Below, piece by piece: positions 51,540 through 61,477 of a stretch of 64,000 nt of DNA (its first letter is position 1; every line of letters begins with the position of its first letter). The stretch covers positions 124,001-188,000 of the forward strand of contig NZ_QRZF01000001.1 in the NCBI RefSeq assembly GCF_003464595.1. The letters run 5' to 3'. A program made the translations under genes and the position numbers. Source of the DNA: Bacteroides intestinalis. Its GTDB lineage: Bacteria; Bacteroidota; Bacteroidia; Bacteroidales; Bacteroidaceae. The notes beneath the pieces are model-generated. The model ran no database searches, was not told where the DNA came from, and saw nothing but the letters and a program-made list of their open reading frames with translations.

Positions 51540-53657
51540 TTACGGCATCGGGCTCAAACCTTCCCAACGTACATCCCATGTTCCGTCCTGCGGGAAGCCC
51601 GGATTCTTCACCTGGCAACCATCCCAACCGGCACACATCAATGCTACGGCAGTCAGCAGGCCACCATTACCGGGCAGGTAACAGCGCAGACGACCATCCT
51701 GATAATTATGTCCATTCAACAGGTAGGTATTAGTGCGTTTATCCATCAGTAAAGCGCCTACAGCCTTTTCGGGTTCGCCCAGACGAGTGGCGTTCATTGC
51801 AGTCATCGGGTAGTCCCAACCCCAGGTTTTTCCCCAGTTCCAGTTGTCCCACACCCAGTGCAGGGTATTCTTCATATAGTCGTCACGAATGAGCTTGTTC
51901 ATCGGAAGAATACCTACGGAACCGAGCACAGCCATGTGGTCGCTGGTAAAACGAATATCTTTGTAAGTATCGACGGCATCTTCGGATGCCAAGTAGAGAT
52001 GATCCTCATTATAAGCAAGCGGAGAGAGTTTGTCTATCATTTCGTCCCATTCCAGATTGCGCTTTCCACCGGCACGCTCGCGCCACTTCTGGGCTGTCTG
52101 CATAGCAAAGTGCCAGTAAGATAGTTCGAAAGGCGGGTTGATGGTAGTAGCTGCACGCAGTGTTTCCTGTGCAGGGATGGCACCTTTCAGGATGAAACGA
52201 CCGTGAAATTCATCATAAGTTGCAAAAGCATACATGAACTCGGCAGTTTCCTGCACCAGTTTATTGTACTTCTGAATCACTTCGTCTGAAGGATTGGAAC
52301 GGTAAACAAGCTCGGCCAGATAAATGAAATGCGGTTGTTGCCAGATCAGGAAAGAACCTACATTGGAAGGTGCTTCCGTACCGCTGGGATCAGTCATCTT
52401 CATCCAGCGCACACCGGGGAAACCCTGGCGACGGGCTATTTCACGGGCAACGGGTTCTACGGTTTCATACCAACCCAACGTACGGTCCAGCAGATCAGTA
52501 TGTCCCCAAAGTGGCTGCCAAGCTTGATGCCACCAAATCATTTCGAGATGGAACTTACCGAACCAGGAATTATAGGTCAGACCTGTTTCCTGCGGGGGTA
52601 CACTACCGGCAGACTGGATAGCGAGAAGATACTGACTGAGTACCACACGACGTTCCAGCTCCCCGGCACGCGGATCGGTGCAATGTGAGAAATCGACAGC
52701 AGCGCCATTCGTCCAGAAGTTCGTCCAATAAGAGGCACTGGCAGCAGCAGTTTCTGTGAAGGCAGGCAAGACCTGATCTGCGACAGGCTCCTCAGCAGTA
52801 AAGAGACAGGAGAATGCCAGCATATCTTCATCCGGAGTCAATACGAAATAGTTCTTGGATTTCTCGGTCAGGTTGGCTTTGCCTTCCCAACGCAGAGTTA
52901 CATAATAAGTGGTTTCATCGAGCACACGCTTCAGCACGGCACTTTGGGCATCCTGACGGACAATGGTTGTAGAATGTTTATCGTTCGCATCCCAATTGCA
53001 GGCATCATCAGCATGTGCACCCGTAGGATACGGAAAGCGCAGATTGATACCGGCATGTGCACGACTGGTGACACTGGCGGAAATCATATCCTGATCGGGA
53101 TGGCAGACTGTCTGTACATCGAAAGCGTTACCATTCAGTGTGAAGTGGCTGGTGATTTCACCTTTCCACATATTCAGTGTTTGACGGATATCGGTAATAT
53201 CGGATGCTTTCACTCCCTCACCCAGTTCCAAGCCGACAATACCCAGGTGCAGACGGTGCGGATTGACGCGGAACCAGTCGGAAGCTTCTTTTTGCCGTCC
53301 CGCTTCCTTGAACTGGCAGGCGTAGAGTTCTTCGTGTCCACGGCCGAAGTCAAAGGCTTTCAGGGTCTCTTCAGACTTGTATCCCTGCGGATTGGCAAAT
53401 GAATGCCAGCCCCACTGGCTCTGTGTACCCAAAGGCACACCCTTACTATACATAGACGGGAATGTTTGCAAACCGGTAGCATCTACCGTGAACGCAAATT
53501 CACCATTACCCACGCTGAGCGAAGCCAACGAATCGAACGAGGCTACTTGAGGATTGTTACGGGCCACCAATGCTTCACGGTCTATCGGAGCTTGTTTCTC
53601 CGAACCACAAGCCGTCAGCACGACGGCGGCGAAAAGGGAATAAAATACTTTTTTCAT
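51540..53657 (-). CDS. Six-hairpin-like glycosidase lipoprotein (family not assigned)
   Basis: 705-aa lipoprotein, lipobox VVLTACGSE. N-terminal beta-sandwich (residues ~25-285; LSVGNGEFAFTVDATGLQTF resembles the start of many (alpha/alpha)6 glycosidases), then a helical domain (TYNSWFGKFHLEMIWWHQAW; GRFILKGAIPAQETLRAATT). Trp- and His-rich WWHQAWQPLWGH near 392 is likely active-site. C-terminus conserved (GWDYPMTAMNATRLGEPEKA; LPGNGGLLTAVALMCAG). I cannot assign a GH family. Lipid anchoring suggests surface or periplasmic action on pectic side-chain oligosaccharides, with its neighbours. Confidence 0.78.
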   Translation of the reverse strand: MKKVFYSLFAAVVLTACGSEKQAPIDREALVARNNPQVASFDSLASLSVGNGEFAFTVDATGLQTFPSMYSKGVPLGTQSQWGWHSFANPQGYKSEETLKAFDFGRGHEELYACQFKEAGRQKEASDWFRVNPHRLHLGIVGLELGEGVKASDITDIRQTLNMWKGEITSHFTLNGNAFDVQTVCHPDQDMISASVTSRAHAGINLRFPYPTGAHADDACNWDANDKHSTTIVRQDAQSAVLKRVLDETTYYVTLRWEGKANLTEKSKNYFVLTPDEDMLAFSCLFTAEEPVADQVLPAFTETAAASASYWTNFWTNGAAVDFSHCTDPRAGELERRVVLSQYLLAIQSAGSVPPQETGLTYNSWFGKFHLEMIWWHQAWQPLWGHTDLLDRTLGWYETVEPVAREIARRQGFPGVRWMKMTDPSGTEAPSNVGSFLIWQQPHFIYLAELVYRSNPSDEVIQKYNKLVQETAEFMYAFATYDEFHGRFILKGAIPAQETLRAATTINPPFELSYWHFAMQTAQKWRERAGGKRNLEWDEMIDKLSPLAYNEDHLYLASEDAVDTYKDIRFTSDHMAVLGSVGILPMNKLIRDDYMKNTLHWVWDNWNWGKTWGWDYPMTAMNATRLGEPEKAVGALLMDKRTNTYLLNGHNYQDGRLRCYLPGNGGLLTAVALMCAGWDGCQVKNPGFPQDGTWDVRWEGLSPMP

Positions 53658-53774
53658 GGTATTCTTGATAACAGATAGTTAGATTAATAGTCGGGACAAA
53701 AATAGCAGTTCCTTGCGAACTACGCTCTGTATGCTTTGGCATAAATGATAAGGTAAATGACATTTACTTTATTA

Positions 53775-55199
53775 TCAGTCCTTCACAAGAGCATTGAGAT
53801 AGACTTCGATATTCGTATATTTTCCATCCAGCGTGTAGACAGCCGCATCCGAAGGGTCATCCGGATTCAATCTGTGACGACGTTCCCAAGCATCGGGCAT
53901 ACCGTCACCATCGCTGTCGAGCGGTGCTTTACCTGTTTTCAGTACGGGCCATCCTCCTACATCGTCCGGTGAATTGATGATGCCGTTGACACCGAATGTA
54001 CCTATTCCTTTTTTCATCTGCCGCAGCACTTCCTTGTCATAGCTATCACGCTGAAAACTACAGCCGACAGACTTCAGTACGCGACGGTAAGCCTGGGCCG
54101 GTTCATCTTCCGAGATTACCGCATAGGGAAACGGCTGCTCTACCAGACAGGTGGAAGTTTCCTCTCCCCTCTCCGGACGTGCTTCAGGTGATATGCCGGA
54201 ATCCGGTGCAGCACTTTTCCGGTGAAGGATGTAAGGCTTCCCGGCACAATCACGTACTCCGATACGATTGTCACGGGTGACAGCCTGATCGCCTGCCATC
54301 ACATTATCTGCTACGTAATAACGGCCTGTTCCATCCTCTGCCACATCGAGCAGGCGATGATGCTGGGATACCGGTCCCGGTTTATAGTAATTCTTCACCA
54401 TATTGATTTCCCCATGATGACCGCCACCGTAGGCAGCTTTAAATCCCCAGTTGTAGACTACATTATTGCGATAGTCCACCCATTTAGTCCCGTCTACAGA
54501 AGAGAAACGGGGGTTACGGCTGGCATGGTTGGCCAGAAGGTTATGATGAAAAGTCGCTTTATAGCCACCCCAGATACCACCGAAACCATGGCTGCCTTTG
54601 GTATGCACCGATGCATTCAGGCTATGGGCCACAAGACACCATTGCACGGTCAGGTTTTCTGTTTTGTAGATAGACAGGCATTCGTCGATGCTCCAACTGA
54701 CGGAAAGATGATCGAGAATCACATTTTTCTGCCCATACCGGCCACCACCCAAGCCATCACTGTCCAACTGATGGCGATCACCGACACGTACACGAAGATA
54801 GCGGACAATGACCTGACTGGCATCTACAATGAGAGGATAATCTTTCAGACAGACACCCTGTCCCGGAGCAGATTGTCCGGCAATGGTGATACTGTCGTTC
54901 TTTATACGCAGGTGGGATTTCAATTCGATGGTACCATCTACAGCAAAGGTTACGATACGGGCCCCTTCTGCTTCTACAGCCTCACGAAGACTGCCCGGAC
55001 CACTGTCATTCAGATTGGTTACGACAAAGACGCGTCCGCCACGTCCGCCCCATGTATACTTGCCATATCCCTCGGCACCGGGAAAGGCGATTGGTAGCGA
55101 CGCTTCATCGGCAAAGGCCATCGCATGAGATGTCAGTTGCGCATGCACACAACTAACTGCCGCCAGCAATATGCTGACGGCAATAGTAATAGATTTCAT
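53775..55199 (-). CDS. Pectate lyase, PL1-type
   Basis: 474-aa secreted lyase. After a signal peptide (VSCVHAQ) the PL1 domain begins FPGAEGYGKYTWGGRGGRVF and continues DSGPGSLREAVEAEGARIVT and ITIAGQSAPGQGV. The parallel beta-helix carries KNVILDHLSVSWSIDECLSI and FHHNLLANHASRNPRFSSV, the substrate/calcium region of Bacteroides PL1 enzymes. The C-terminus has a DSDGDGMPDAWERRH calcium-binding repeat. Cleaves polygalacturonate by beta-elimination. Encoded 21 bp before the GH2 gene in the same operon. Confidence 0.92.
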   Translation of the reverse strand: MKSITIAVSILLAAVSCVHAQLTSHAMAFADEASLPIAFPGAEGYGKYTWGGRGGRVFVVTNLNDSGPGSLREAVEAEGARIVTFAVDGTIELKSHLRIKNDSITIAGQSAPGQGVCLKDYPLIVDASQVIVRYLRVRVGDRHQLDSDGLGGGRYGQKNVILDHLSVSWSIDECLSIYKTENLTVQWCLVAHSLNASVHTKGSHGFGGIWGGYKATFHHNLLANHASRNPRFSSVDGTKWVDYRNNVVYNWGFKAAYGGGHHGEINMVKNYYKPGPVSQHHRLLDVAEDGTGRYYVADNVMAGDQAVTRDNRIGVRDCAGKPYILHRKSAAPDSGISPEARPERGEETSTCLVEQPFPYAVISEDEPAQAYRRVLKSVGCSFQRDSYDKEVLRQMKKGIGTFGVNGIINSPDDVGGWPVLKTGKAPLDSDGDGMPDAWERRHRLNPDDPSDAAVYTLDGKYTNIEVYLNALVKD

Positions 55200-55220
55200 A
55201 GATTATCGTATTTTGTTTAC

Positions 55221-58121
55221 TTATCTAAAGTCGAACATCAGATTCAACCGTAGTCCTTCGTCCCCTTTCTTGATGCGGATAATTCCCGGCTGACTCTGCG
55301 GACCATGTTGGCTGATGGGCTTGAAACAACGGATACCCGGAATATCGAGCAAGAAAGAAATATCTCCCGCGGGGAAGTCGGGCATGGTATTGATGCCATC
55401 CTGGCGGCCGTGGGGTTCTTCGGGCGTGAATACCCGCAGGAAGATGCCATCACTGGCGGCATACACGGTGAAAGGAACCGTAGAACTTTGCAGGGTAGCC
55501 CAATAGAAGTTGGCATGATAGCCCTTGAATTCGGGATACACAAGGCGGTCGGTGCTTTCACCGGTAATGGTATTGTTATAATCTTTCTGCCAGATGCCAT
55601 AGTTGGCACCGGGGATACGGTTCTTCCAGACACGGTACGGACCACGTCCCATCCAACGCATGCCGGAGCACTCGGATTCGGGATATGAGAAAGTGAGTCC
55701 GAGGTTCAGGACTTCGGTGTCGGTAAAGGCGTCGTCGAAGCCACCGCCACCGGAAGCACGGTTCAACAGCACGGCATCCATAGAGAGGAGACCGGCTGGG
55801 GTAAGACGCCAGACGATGGAGTCGGCAGCGCCCCGATAGCGTGCACAAAGAACAGCATCACCATTTTCCGTACGAGCGGAGAGATTGGATAGGATCATCT
55901 TCATACCCACGGCAACGGGACCATCTTTCAGAGGGATAACCCGACTGTCGGCATTCCTTATCACGGAAGTGATAGTAGCGTCACTCTTCCGGAAAGAGAC
56001 GGTAACGGCAGGGGAATGCAAAGTAATCAGAGTATCGGTTTCTTCAACACGGCAATTACCCGTGGCCGAAGTTTGTGAAGCGGACGAATGAGCATTTGCC
56101 CGCAGTTCACCTTTCAGATAATCTTTCGCATAATGTATCGGGAAGGTACGTGTACAGATACTTTCGCCATCCACTCCATACGCTTCAAGTTCCAGAATGT
56201 CCCCCTCAAAAAGCTTGGGAGCAGTGATTCGGGCGAATCCTGTCTCACCGGGAACCAACGAAGGGAGTTGTACCATTCCACTATCTACTACCTGACGCCA
56301 GGTTTGGGCACCTCCATCGGCTACAGATACCGGGCTGCCCACGGCTTCACCTTGCAAAGGCGATGCACAATGGAGTACGCGCCAACGCATAGAACACTTG
56401 TCCAGATTCGTAAACAGGAATCGGTTCGATACCCGGAATTCACCACGGAACGAGGGGGTAATCATCAGAGGTTCCACATAGATAGGTGACCAGACTTCAC
56501 GGACAGAATAGTAACTGCCCTCCTTTTCGCGATAGGGACCAAGGATACCATCCGGGGCATTGTAATCTTCACTATCCAGTGCTCCGCCACGGTCGGAACG
56601 GCGTACAGCTTCGTCGCTGTATGCCCACATGAAGCCTCCGGCAAAGAGAGGATGGGCGGTGTAACGTGCCCAGAAATCCTCCAATCCGGCACCATGTCCC
56701 TGGTCGTACTGGCCATGCATGAATTCGGCAGGCATGAAGACTTTATAGCCATTGGTAAAACGGGCCACTCCGGTGAGATAAGCAGGATAGTGGTGTGTAT
56801 CGAGTTCGTCGAAATCCGCCCAAGGGTGGATGACATGACGTTTTTGCGGGTCGTAAGTACGGAACAGGCTGTCAATTGCAGTATTCCATCCACCTTCGTT
56901 ACCATTACTCCAGAGCACGATACAGGGATGATTCACGTCACGCGTCAACATTTCACGGACAAGGCGGGTACCTGTAGGGGTATCATAAGCGTCTTGCCAG
57001 CCAGCCAACTCGTCGATGTAGAGCAAGCCAAGGGAGTCGCAGGCATCCAGGAAGTGTTCATCGGGGGGATAGTGAGAACGAACGGCATTCATGTTCATCT
57101 CTTTAATGAGCTTGACATCCTGTATGCTGAGTTCTTTATTCGTGGTTCGTCCGCCATCGGGGTGGAAGGTGTGGCGATTGATGCCTTTCATAACAAGCTT
57201 AGTACCGTTCAGGTAGAGTCCGTCGCGAGGACGGAAATCAATAGTGCGGAAGCCGATGCGGGTATCCATGGAGTGAATGACGTTTCCTGCCTTACCGAGC
57301 AGGGAAACTGTAAGCCGGTAGAGTACAGGGGATTCAGGAGTCCACGGAGATATACCGTCGAAATGAGCAGTCAGCAACTGAACGGAATCTTTAGTAACTT
57401 TCACGGGACGGTGTCCGGCATCCTTGGCAGATATCGGTGCCACTTCCATAGAAAGACTTTCTTCTCCGGTGGTGCCTTGCAAATGTACTTCTACTTTTAG
57501 CTCTCCATCCGCACGGGCATCTACAGCAAGACGTTCGATATGTGTAGCCGGCTTTGCTTCCAGCCATACGGGGCGATATATTCCACCAAAGAGCCACCAG
57601 TCCGCCTTGCGCTCGGCAGCGTTGATGGACTTGTTGTCAGAGTGCTTTTTTACACGAACTTCAATTTGATTGTTGCTTCCGAATTTCAGCAGATCGGTGA
57701 CGTCATAAGAGAAGCGATAGAAGCCTCCCTGATGTACGGGGCCTGCGGATTGACCATTAACGAAGACTTCGGTATCAGTCATTACACCACCAAACCAGAG
57801 ACGTACATTCTGTCCCTGCCAGTCGCGGGGAACACGGAAAGAGCGCTTATAAGTACCTTCTTCCATCGAAGGATTCTTTACTCCGGGTTTCTTATACCAA
57901 CGGCCATAGGTATATTCACCGAAACCTTGCAGTTCCCATTGTGAAGGAACTTCTATTTTACTCCAGCGCCCGCTGTTGTTTCCTTCGGAGACACGAAACT
58001 GCCAGGTCACGGTGTTACCCAACCCTGTGCCGGAGAGATATTGACGTTCTGTTTCCTGAGCTTGTACAACCCAAGCTGTCAGTAAGAAAAGGATAGTACC
58101 AAGAAAGTGCTTTCTACTCAT
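55221..58121 (-). CDS. GH2 beta-galactosidase-type enzyme
   Basis: 966-aa exported GH2 with signal peptide (ends VQAQ). Domain order: jelly-roll (VPSQWELQGFGEYTYGRWYK), two Ig-like domains, TIM barrel with acid/base Glu in LWSNGNEGGW near residue 397 and nucleophile Glu in VFMPAEFMHGQYDQGHG near 455, and a C-terminal LacZ-like domain (MRWMGRGPYRVWKNR). Specificity may be beta-galactoside, as expected for rhamnogalacturonan-I galactan side chains, but other GH2 activities are possible. First gene of the four-gene pectin cluster, preceded by array D. Confidence 0.92.
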   Translation of the reverse strand: MSRKHFLGTILFLLTAWVVQAQETERQYLSGTGLGNTVTWQFRVSEGNNSGRWSKIEVPSQWELQGFGEYTYGRWYKKPGVKNPSMEEGTYKRSFRVPRDWQGQNVRLWFGGVMTDTEVFVNGQSAGPVHQGGFYRFSYDVTDLLKFGSNNQIEVRVKKHSDNKSINAAERKADWWLFGGIYRPVWLEAKPATHIERLAVDARADGELKVEVHLQGTTGEESLSMEVAPISAKDAGHRPVKVTKDSVQLLTAHFDGISPWTPESPVLYRLTVSLLGKAGNVIHSMDTRIGFRTIDFRPRDGLYLNGTKLVMKGINRHTFHPDGGRTTNKELSIQDVKLIKEMNMNAVRSHYPPDEHFLDACDSLGLLYIDELAGWQDAYDTPTGTRLVREMLTRDVNHPCIVLWSNGNEGGWNTAIDSLFRTYDPQKRHVIHPWADFDELDTHHYPAYLTGVARFTNGYKVFMPAEFMHGQYDQGHGAGLEDFWARYTAHPLFAGGFMWAYSDEAVRRSDRGGALDSEDYNAPDGILGPYREKEGSYYSVREVWSPIYVEPLMITPSFRGEFRVSNRFLFTNLDKCSMRWRVLHCASPLQGEAVGSPVSVADGGAQTWRQVVDSGMVQLPSLVPGETGFARITAPKLFEGDILELEAYGVDGESICTRTFPIHYAKDYLKGELRANAHSSASQTSATGNCRVEETDTLITLHSPAVTVSFRKSDATITSVIRNADSRVIPLKDGPVAVGMKMILSNLSARTENGDAVLCARYRGAADSIVWRLTPAGLLSMDAVLLNRASGGGGFDDAFTDTEVLNLGLTFSYPESECSGMRWMGRGPYRVWKNRIPGANYGIWQKDYNNTITGESTDRLVYPEFKGYHANFYWATLQSSTVPFTVYAASDGIFLRVFTPEEPHGRQDGINTMPDFPAGDISFLLDIPGIRCFKPISQHGPQSQPGIIRIKKGDEGLRLNLMFDFR

Positions 58122-58429
58122 AGTATTTGGCTTTATTATTCGATTTTACAAAGAAAGACATTCTCTGGCAAACAATAAATAAGCAGAATGATTTTCTGGC
58201 TGTACAAAATGACGGAGAGATAATCTCCACTTCTTTCCACTTAGCTCTTTATATCACAAGAAGTCACTCATTCCGCTTCATTGCGAACAAAAAGCTATCA
58301 AAACAACCTTTTTTCAAACAGAACATTTTTCACAAACAGTTCAAATAGAATCCGATTGCATAATCCACGGAATATAAATGCAGCATTTTTGTATAAAGCA
58401 GGCCGTATATGCAATACTTATGCAAGAAA

Positions 58430-58561
58430 CTATAGATCTTTCACAAACGAACTATGGATCTAACGCAAACAATCTATGGATGGAACGCATCTGATCTATA
58501 GATGAAGAACAAACGATCCATGGATCGAACATAAACGGTCCATGGATGTGAAACAAACCAT
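58430..58561. repeat. 22-bp-period palindromic tandem array D
   Basis: CTATAGAT, CTATGGAT or CCATGGAT octamers start at 58430, 58452, 58474, 58496, 58518 and 58540, exactly 22 bp apart over six units. The palindromic core is ATCYATRGAT (perfect at 58494-58503 and 58516-58525), joined by CAAAC-like spacers. Lies about 310 bp upstream of the GH2 start. The rest of 58122-58725 holds no gene or other clear signal. Confidence 0.93.
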
Positions 58562-58725
58562 GTATTTTCAGTGGACAGACCATCTGTTTTTCTTTTTTCA
58601 GAGTTGTACGTATTTCTGTATTCCACTTTCAATCAGCAATATGCTGATTTCCGTTCGTTTCTTTTCATTCTCCCCCTCCATTGGACGGAAATATCGCATT
58701 CTCATTATGCATAAAAAGCAAAGTG

Positions 58726-59940
58726 TCAAAATGCTTTCCGCTTTATCTTCTTACGTATCCAGAGGTAATATCCCGTTAACGGAAGACTTGCGCCTATCAA
58801 TGCAGCAATGAAGGTCAGTATCCGCGTCAGCATACCGCCCCAACTACCCACATGCACGGAGTAAATCCAACCACGGATTTTACCGGAATCCTCCAAATCC
58901 TTGTATAGAGTAGTTTCGGTTATTTCACCGTTACGGGGATTGAATTTATAGCGGTCGGTTGCCCGCTGATTACCAAAGCGACTGAAAGCAACACTGGCGG
59001 AACCGTCGGATACACTGATTTGTTTGTAACCGGGATTTGCTTGGGCCAGTTGTTTGTACACCTGTTCCCAATGGGCATAAGGAGAACGCCTATGTGCACC
59101 ACGGCCTTCTGGCCTGCCACCTTCACCTGCGGGTCTTTCACCTCTGTTTCCGGAGCGTTCACCATGACCTTCCTTACCCTCCGGTTTACCGTTCGGCTTC
59201 CCGCCTTTAGCCGTAGCGTTGGCTGCCGCATTTCCATGCCCCATACTAGGCTGCACTTCCACGCCAAAGGTTTTATAAAAGCCCGTTCTATACCACTGGA
59301 AAGACCATGTCAGTCCCGTAAGAGCCATAGCCAACAGGAAGACGAGTGTATACATTCCACCCGCCACATGCAAATCGTACCAGAAGCGACGCCAACCTTT
59401 ATTTGCTACAATCTTCAGACTGTTCTTCAATGCCTTGCGCGTGCGCGGCCACCAGACGACGACGCCTGATATCAGCACAAACACAAACATCAGCGTACTG
59501 GTGCCGACAATCATCTTGCCCCAGAAGATACCGCCATCCTGCTTCATGCTGTCCAGCAACCAACGGTGCATCCGGAACATAAAGTTGAAAAAGGGTGCAC
59601 GCTCATATTTGCCCGTAACCTCACCCGTATATTGGTCCACATACATAGATGCGCGACGGGGTTTGGAAAGCGTCACCTGGTAAGCTCGTTCGGGATCAAA
59701 CGAGACATTGACACCAGTCACTGATACGCTATCGGGCAAAGTTGCCGCCACTTTAGTCATCAGCTGTTCCATGGGTAACGGAGCAGCCTCAACCTTTTTC
59801 ACAAAGTAGAGATCACGGTGGCAAAGTTCCATTACTTCTTTCTCGAAGACCAGTGCTGCGCCCGAAAAGCAGATCAACGTAATCAGTATCCCGAAAGGGA
59901 TGGAAAGCCACAAGTGTATATTACGGAATATCTTTCTCAT
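58726..59940 (-). CDS. xusC: PepSY inner-membrane protein, XusC-like
   Basis: 404-aa inner-membrane protein of the PepSY-associated family: four or five hydrophobic segments (IHLWLSIPFGILITLICFSG at the start; VFVLISGVVVWWPR; HVAGGMYTLVFLLAMALTGL; a last segment before WIRKKIKRKAF). A periplasmic PepSY domain follows the first segment (AYQVTLSKPRRASMYVDQYT), and conserved His lie in MHRWLLD, DLHVAGG and SVHVGSWGG. An unusual Gly/Glu/Lys/Arg/His-rich insert sits around residues 232-285. Third gene after xusA and xusB. In B. thetaiotaomicron this system imports enterobactin-type xenosiderophores; XusC is thought to act at the inner membrane. Confidence 0.88.
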   Translation of the reverse strand: MRKIFRNIHLWLSIPFGILITLICFSGAALVFEKEVMELCHRDLYFVKKVEAAPLPMEQLMTKVAATLPDSVSVTGVNVSFDPERAYQVTLSKPRRASMYVDQYTGEVTGKYERAPFFNFMFRMHRWLLDSMKQDGGIFWGKMIVGTSTLMFVFVLISGVVVWWPRTRKALKNSLKIVANKGWRRFWYDLHVAGGMYTLVFLLAMALTGLTWSFQWYRTGFYKTFGVEVQPSMGHGNAAANATAKGGKPNGKPEGKEGHGERSGNRGERPAGEGGRPEGRGAHRRSPYAHWEQVYKQLAQANPGYKQISVSDGSASVAFSRFGNQRATDRYKFNPRNGEITETTLYKDLEDSGKIRGWIYSVHVGSWGGMLTRILTFIAALIGASLPLTGYYLWIRKKIKRKAF

Positions 59941-59965
59941 TATGTCATTTTATGAAGTTCGTAAA

Positions 59966-60000
59966 AAAGAGCCTGGCCGGCATATACCAGCAGGCTCTTT
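59966..60000 (-). terminator. Hairpin with T-run between xusB and xusC
   Basis: AAAGAGCCTG and CAGGCTCTTT pair around a 14-nt loop and are followed on the minus strand by TTTTTT. It lies 34 bp after the xusB stop and 26 bp before the xusC start, so it probably lowers xusC expression by partial termination, or forms the end of an xusAB transcript. Confidence 0.75.
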
Positions 60001-60033
60001 ATCCCTAATTATAATTAATGAATGATCTTTCGC

Positions 60034-61431
60034 TTATTTAGTAGGTGTCAACCGGCCTACACCGCTGATTTGAGTAGCCTCAATGGTGACTCCCTTTGTT
60101 GCAGTGGCACTCGACGGATTAATCTTGTAAATGGCAGGATAACCCTCAGTTGTCGTTACAGTCAGATAAACATTGCCATTCTCGGTATAAGGCGCATTGC
60201 CGAAGCCGGAAATCAATTCAGTCTCAGGCAAGCCGGTTACATAAGTCAGCTTCTTGTCGCCCGCTTTGAAGATAGCCAGTTGATTGGCAGTAAAATCTTC
60301 TTCAGTCAAAGCACGGTCATACATCAACATCAGGAAGTAATCACCCGTAATGTGCCAGCAACGGAGGAAAGATTTTCCGCCACTCTGAGCTTCCAGGTCA
60401 CAATAGTAATCATCAAAGTCTTCCGTACCGTTAGGAATACGTACTACACCGGCAGGCAGAGTGGTCTGCTGGCGCACGTCGTCCATTGTCTTGGCAAAAC
60501 TGGGAGAGAAAACGTAGATATCACCGTTGTCTGCTTCCCAGATAGTCTGGTAATACTGCGACTTGTTTCGTCCGCAAGCATAGCTGATTTTATCTGTACT
60601 GATAAGTTTCTTGCTGGTAAGAGTTTCATCATCAAAGATGGCTACCCAACATTCATTCGGATATTGCGTCCATTGCAATTCTCCTTTCTTGTAGCTGCTG
60701 CTGTTTGAGCCGCCGTCTTCCGTCTTTATCAGGTCCTCATTGCCCGGCAGCACCCACTCGCCATTATTGTACGCCGAACCATACTGGCTCAATCCCATCG
60801 GGACAGCTGCGCTATAAATCTTGTTACCGTGTTGCAGAATACCTGCCAGTGTCACAAACTCACCATTTCCCAGGAAGTTTTCCGAGAGATAAGCCTTGTT
60901 CTGTGTATCATTCGTCTTATAAGTTTCGGCCGCTACATCCAGATAAGAGAGCAGGAACGTCTTAGGCAGATACCCGTTTTCATCGGCATAACCCGTATAT
61001 CCGTCGCCTGTAGAAGACGTGATGATATATCCTTCGTAAATGCCATAGCTGGTGAAACGCTTCACTGCATACTCGCCCGAACGCGCCACCATTTCATAGT
61101 TTGAGTTCATTACGAATGAGCGGGTGGTACCGGCATTACCCTGATTGTAGGTCAAACCATACAGGTATTTGTCTTTATAGAATACCCACTGCGAAGCTCC
61201 ATCATTCACAAGGCCATTATTTATAGCAGACACCGTACCTTTATCCAATGTTTCGGAAGTCAGCAAAACGTTCGTAGTATTTCCCGAAGCCGTAACGGAA
61301 GATGCTATTACATACTCTCCTCTGCCCTCGGTGCCATTACCCAGGCTCGGTTCATTGTCAGTACACGCTGTCAGTGCCAGTCCGGTCATTGCAGTTGCAA
61401 ACAGTCCGGTCAAAAAGTTATTCTTCTTCAT
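60034..61431 (-). CDS. xusB: XusB-like siderophore-binding surface lipoprotein (DUF4374)
   Basis: 465-aa lipoprotein, lipobox [11 protein letters not shown] (Cys near residue 23). DUF4374 beta-propeller with regular [37 protein letters not shown] and [20 protein letters not shown] strands. XusB of B. thetaiotaomicron belongs to this family and binds ferric enterobactin at the cell surface. The gene lies 46 bp after xusA and before xusC, matching the xusABC order. Family and synteny make the assignment strong; ligand not proven here. Confidence 0.9.
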   Translation of the reverse strand: MKKNNFLTGLFATAMTGLALTACTDNEPSLGNGTEGRGEYVIASSVTASGNTTNVLLTSETLDKGTVSAINNGLVNDGASQWVFYKDKYLYGLTYNQGNAGTTRSFVMNSNYEMVARSGEYAVKRFTSYGIYEGYIITSSTGDGYTGYADENGYLPKTFLLSYLDVAAETYKTNDTQNKAYLSENFLGNGEFVTLAGILQHGNKIYSAAVPMGLSQYGSAYNNGEWVLPGNEDLIKTEDGGSNSSSYKKGELQWTQYPNECWVAIFDDETLTSKKLISTDKISYACGRNKSQYYQTIWEADNGDIYVFSPSFAKTMDDVRQQTTLPAGVVRIPNGTEDFDDYYCDLEAQSGGKSFLRCWHITGDYFLMLMYDRALTEEDFTANQLAIFKAGDKKLTYVTGLPETELISGFGNAPYTENGNVYLTVTTTEGYPAIYKINPSSATATKGVTIEATQISGVGRLTPTK

Positions 61432-61477
61432 CTTGTTTTTACCTTTAATTTAATCTATATATATAATCCATGAATCT

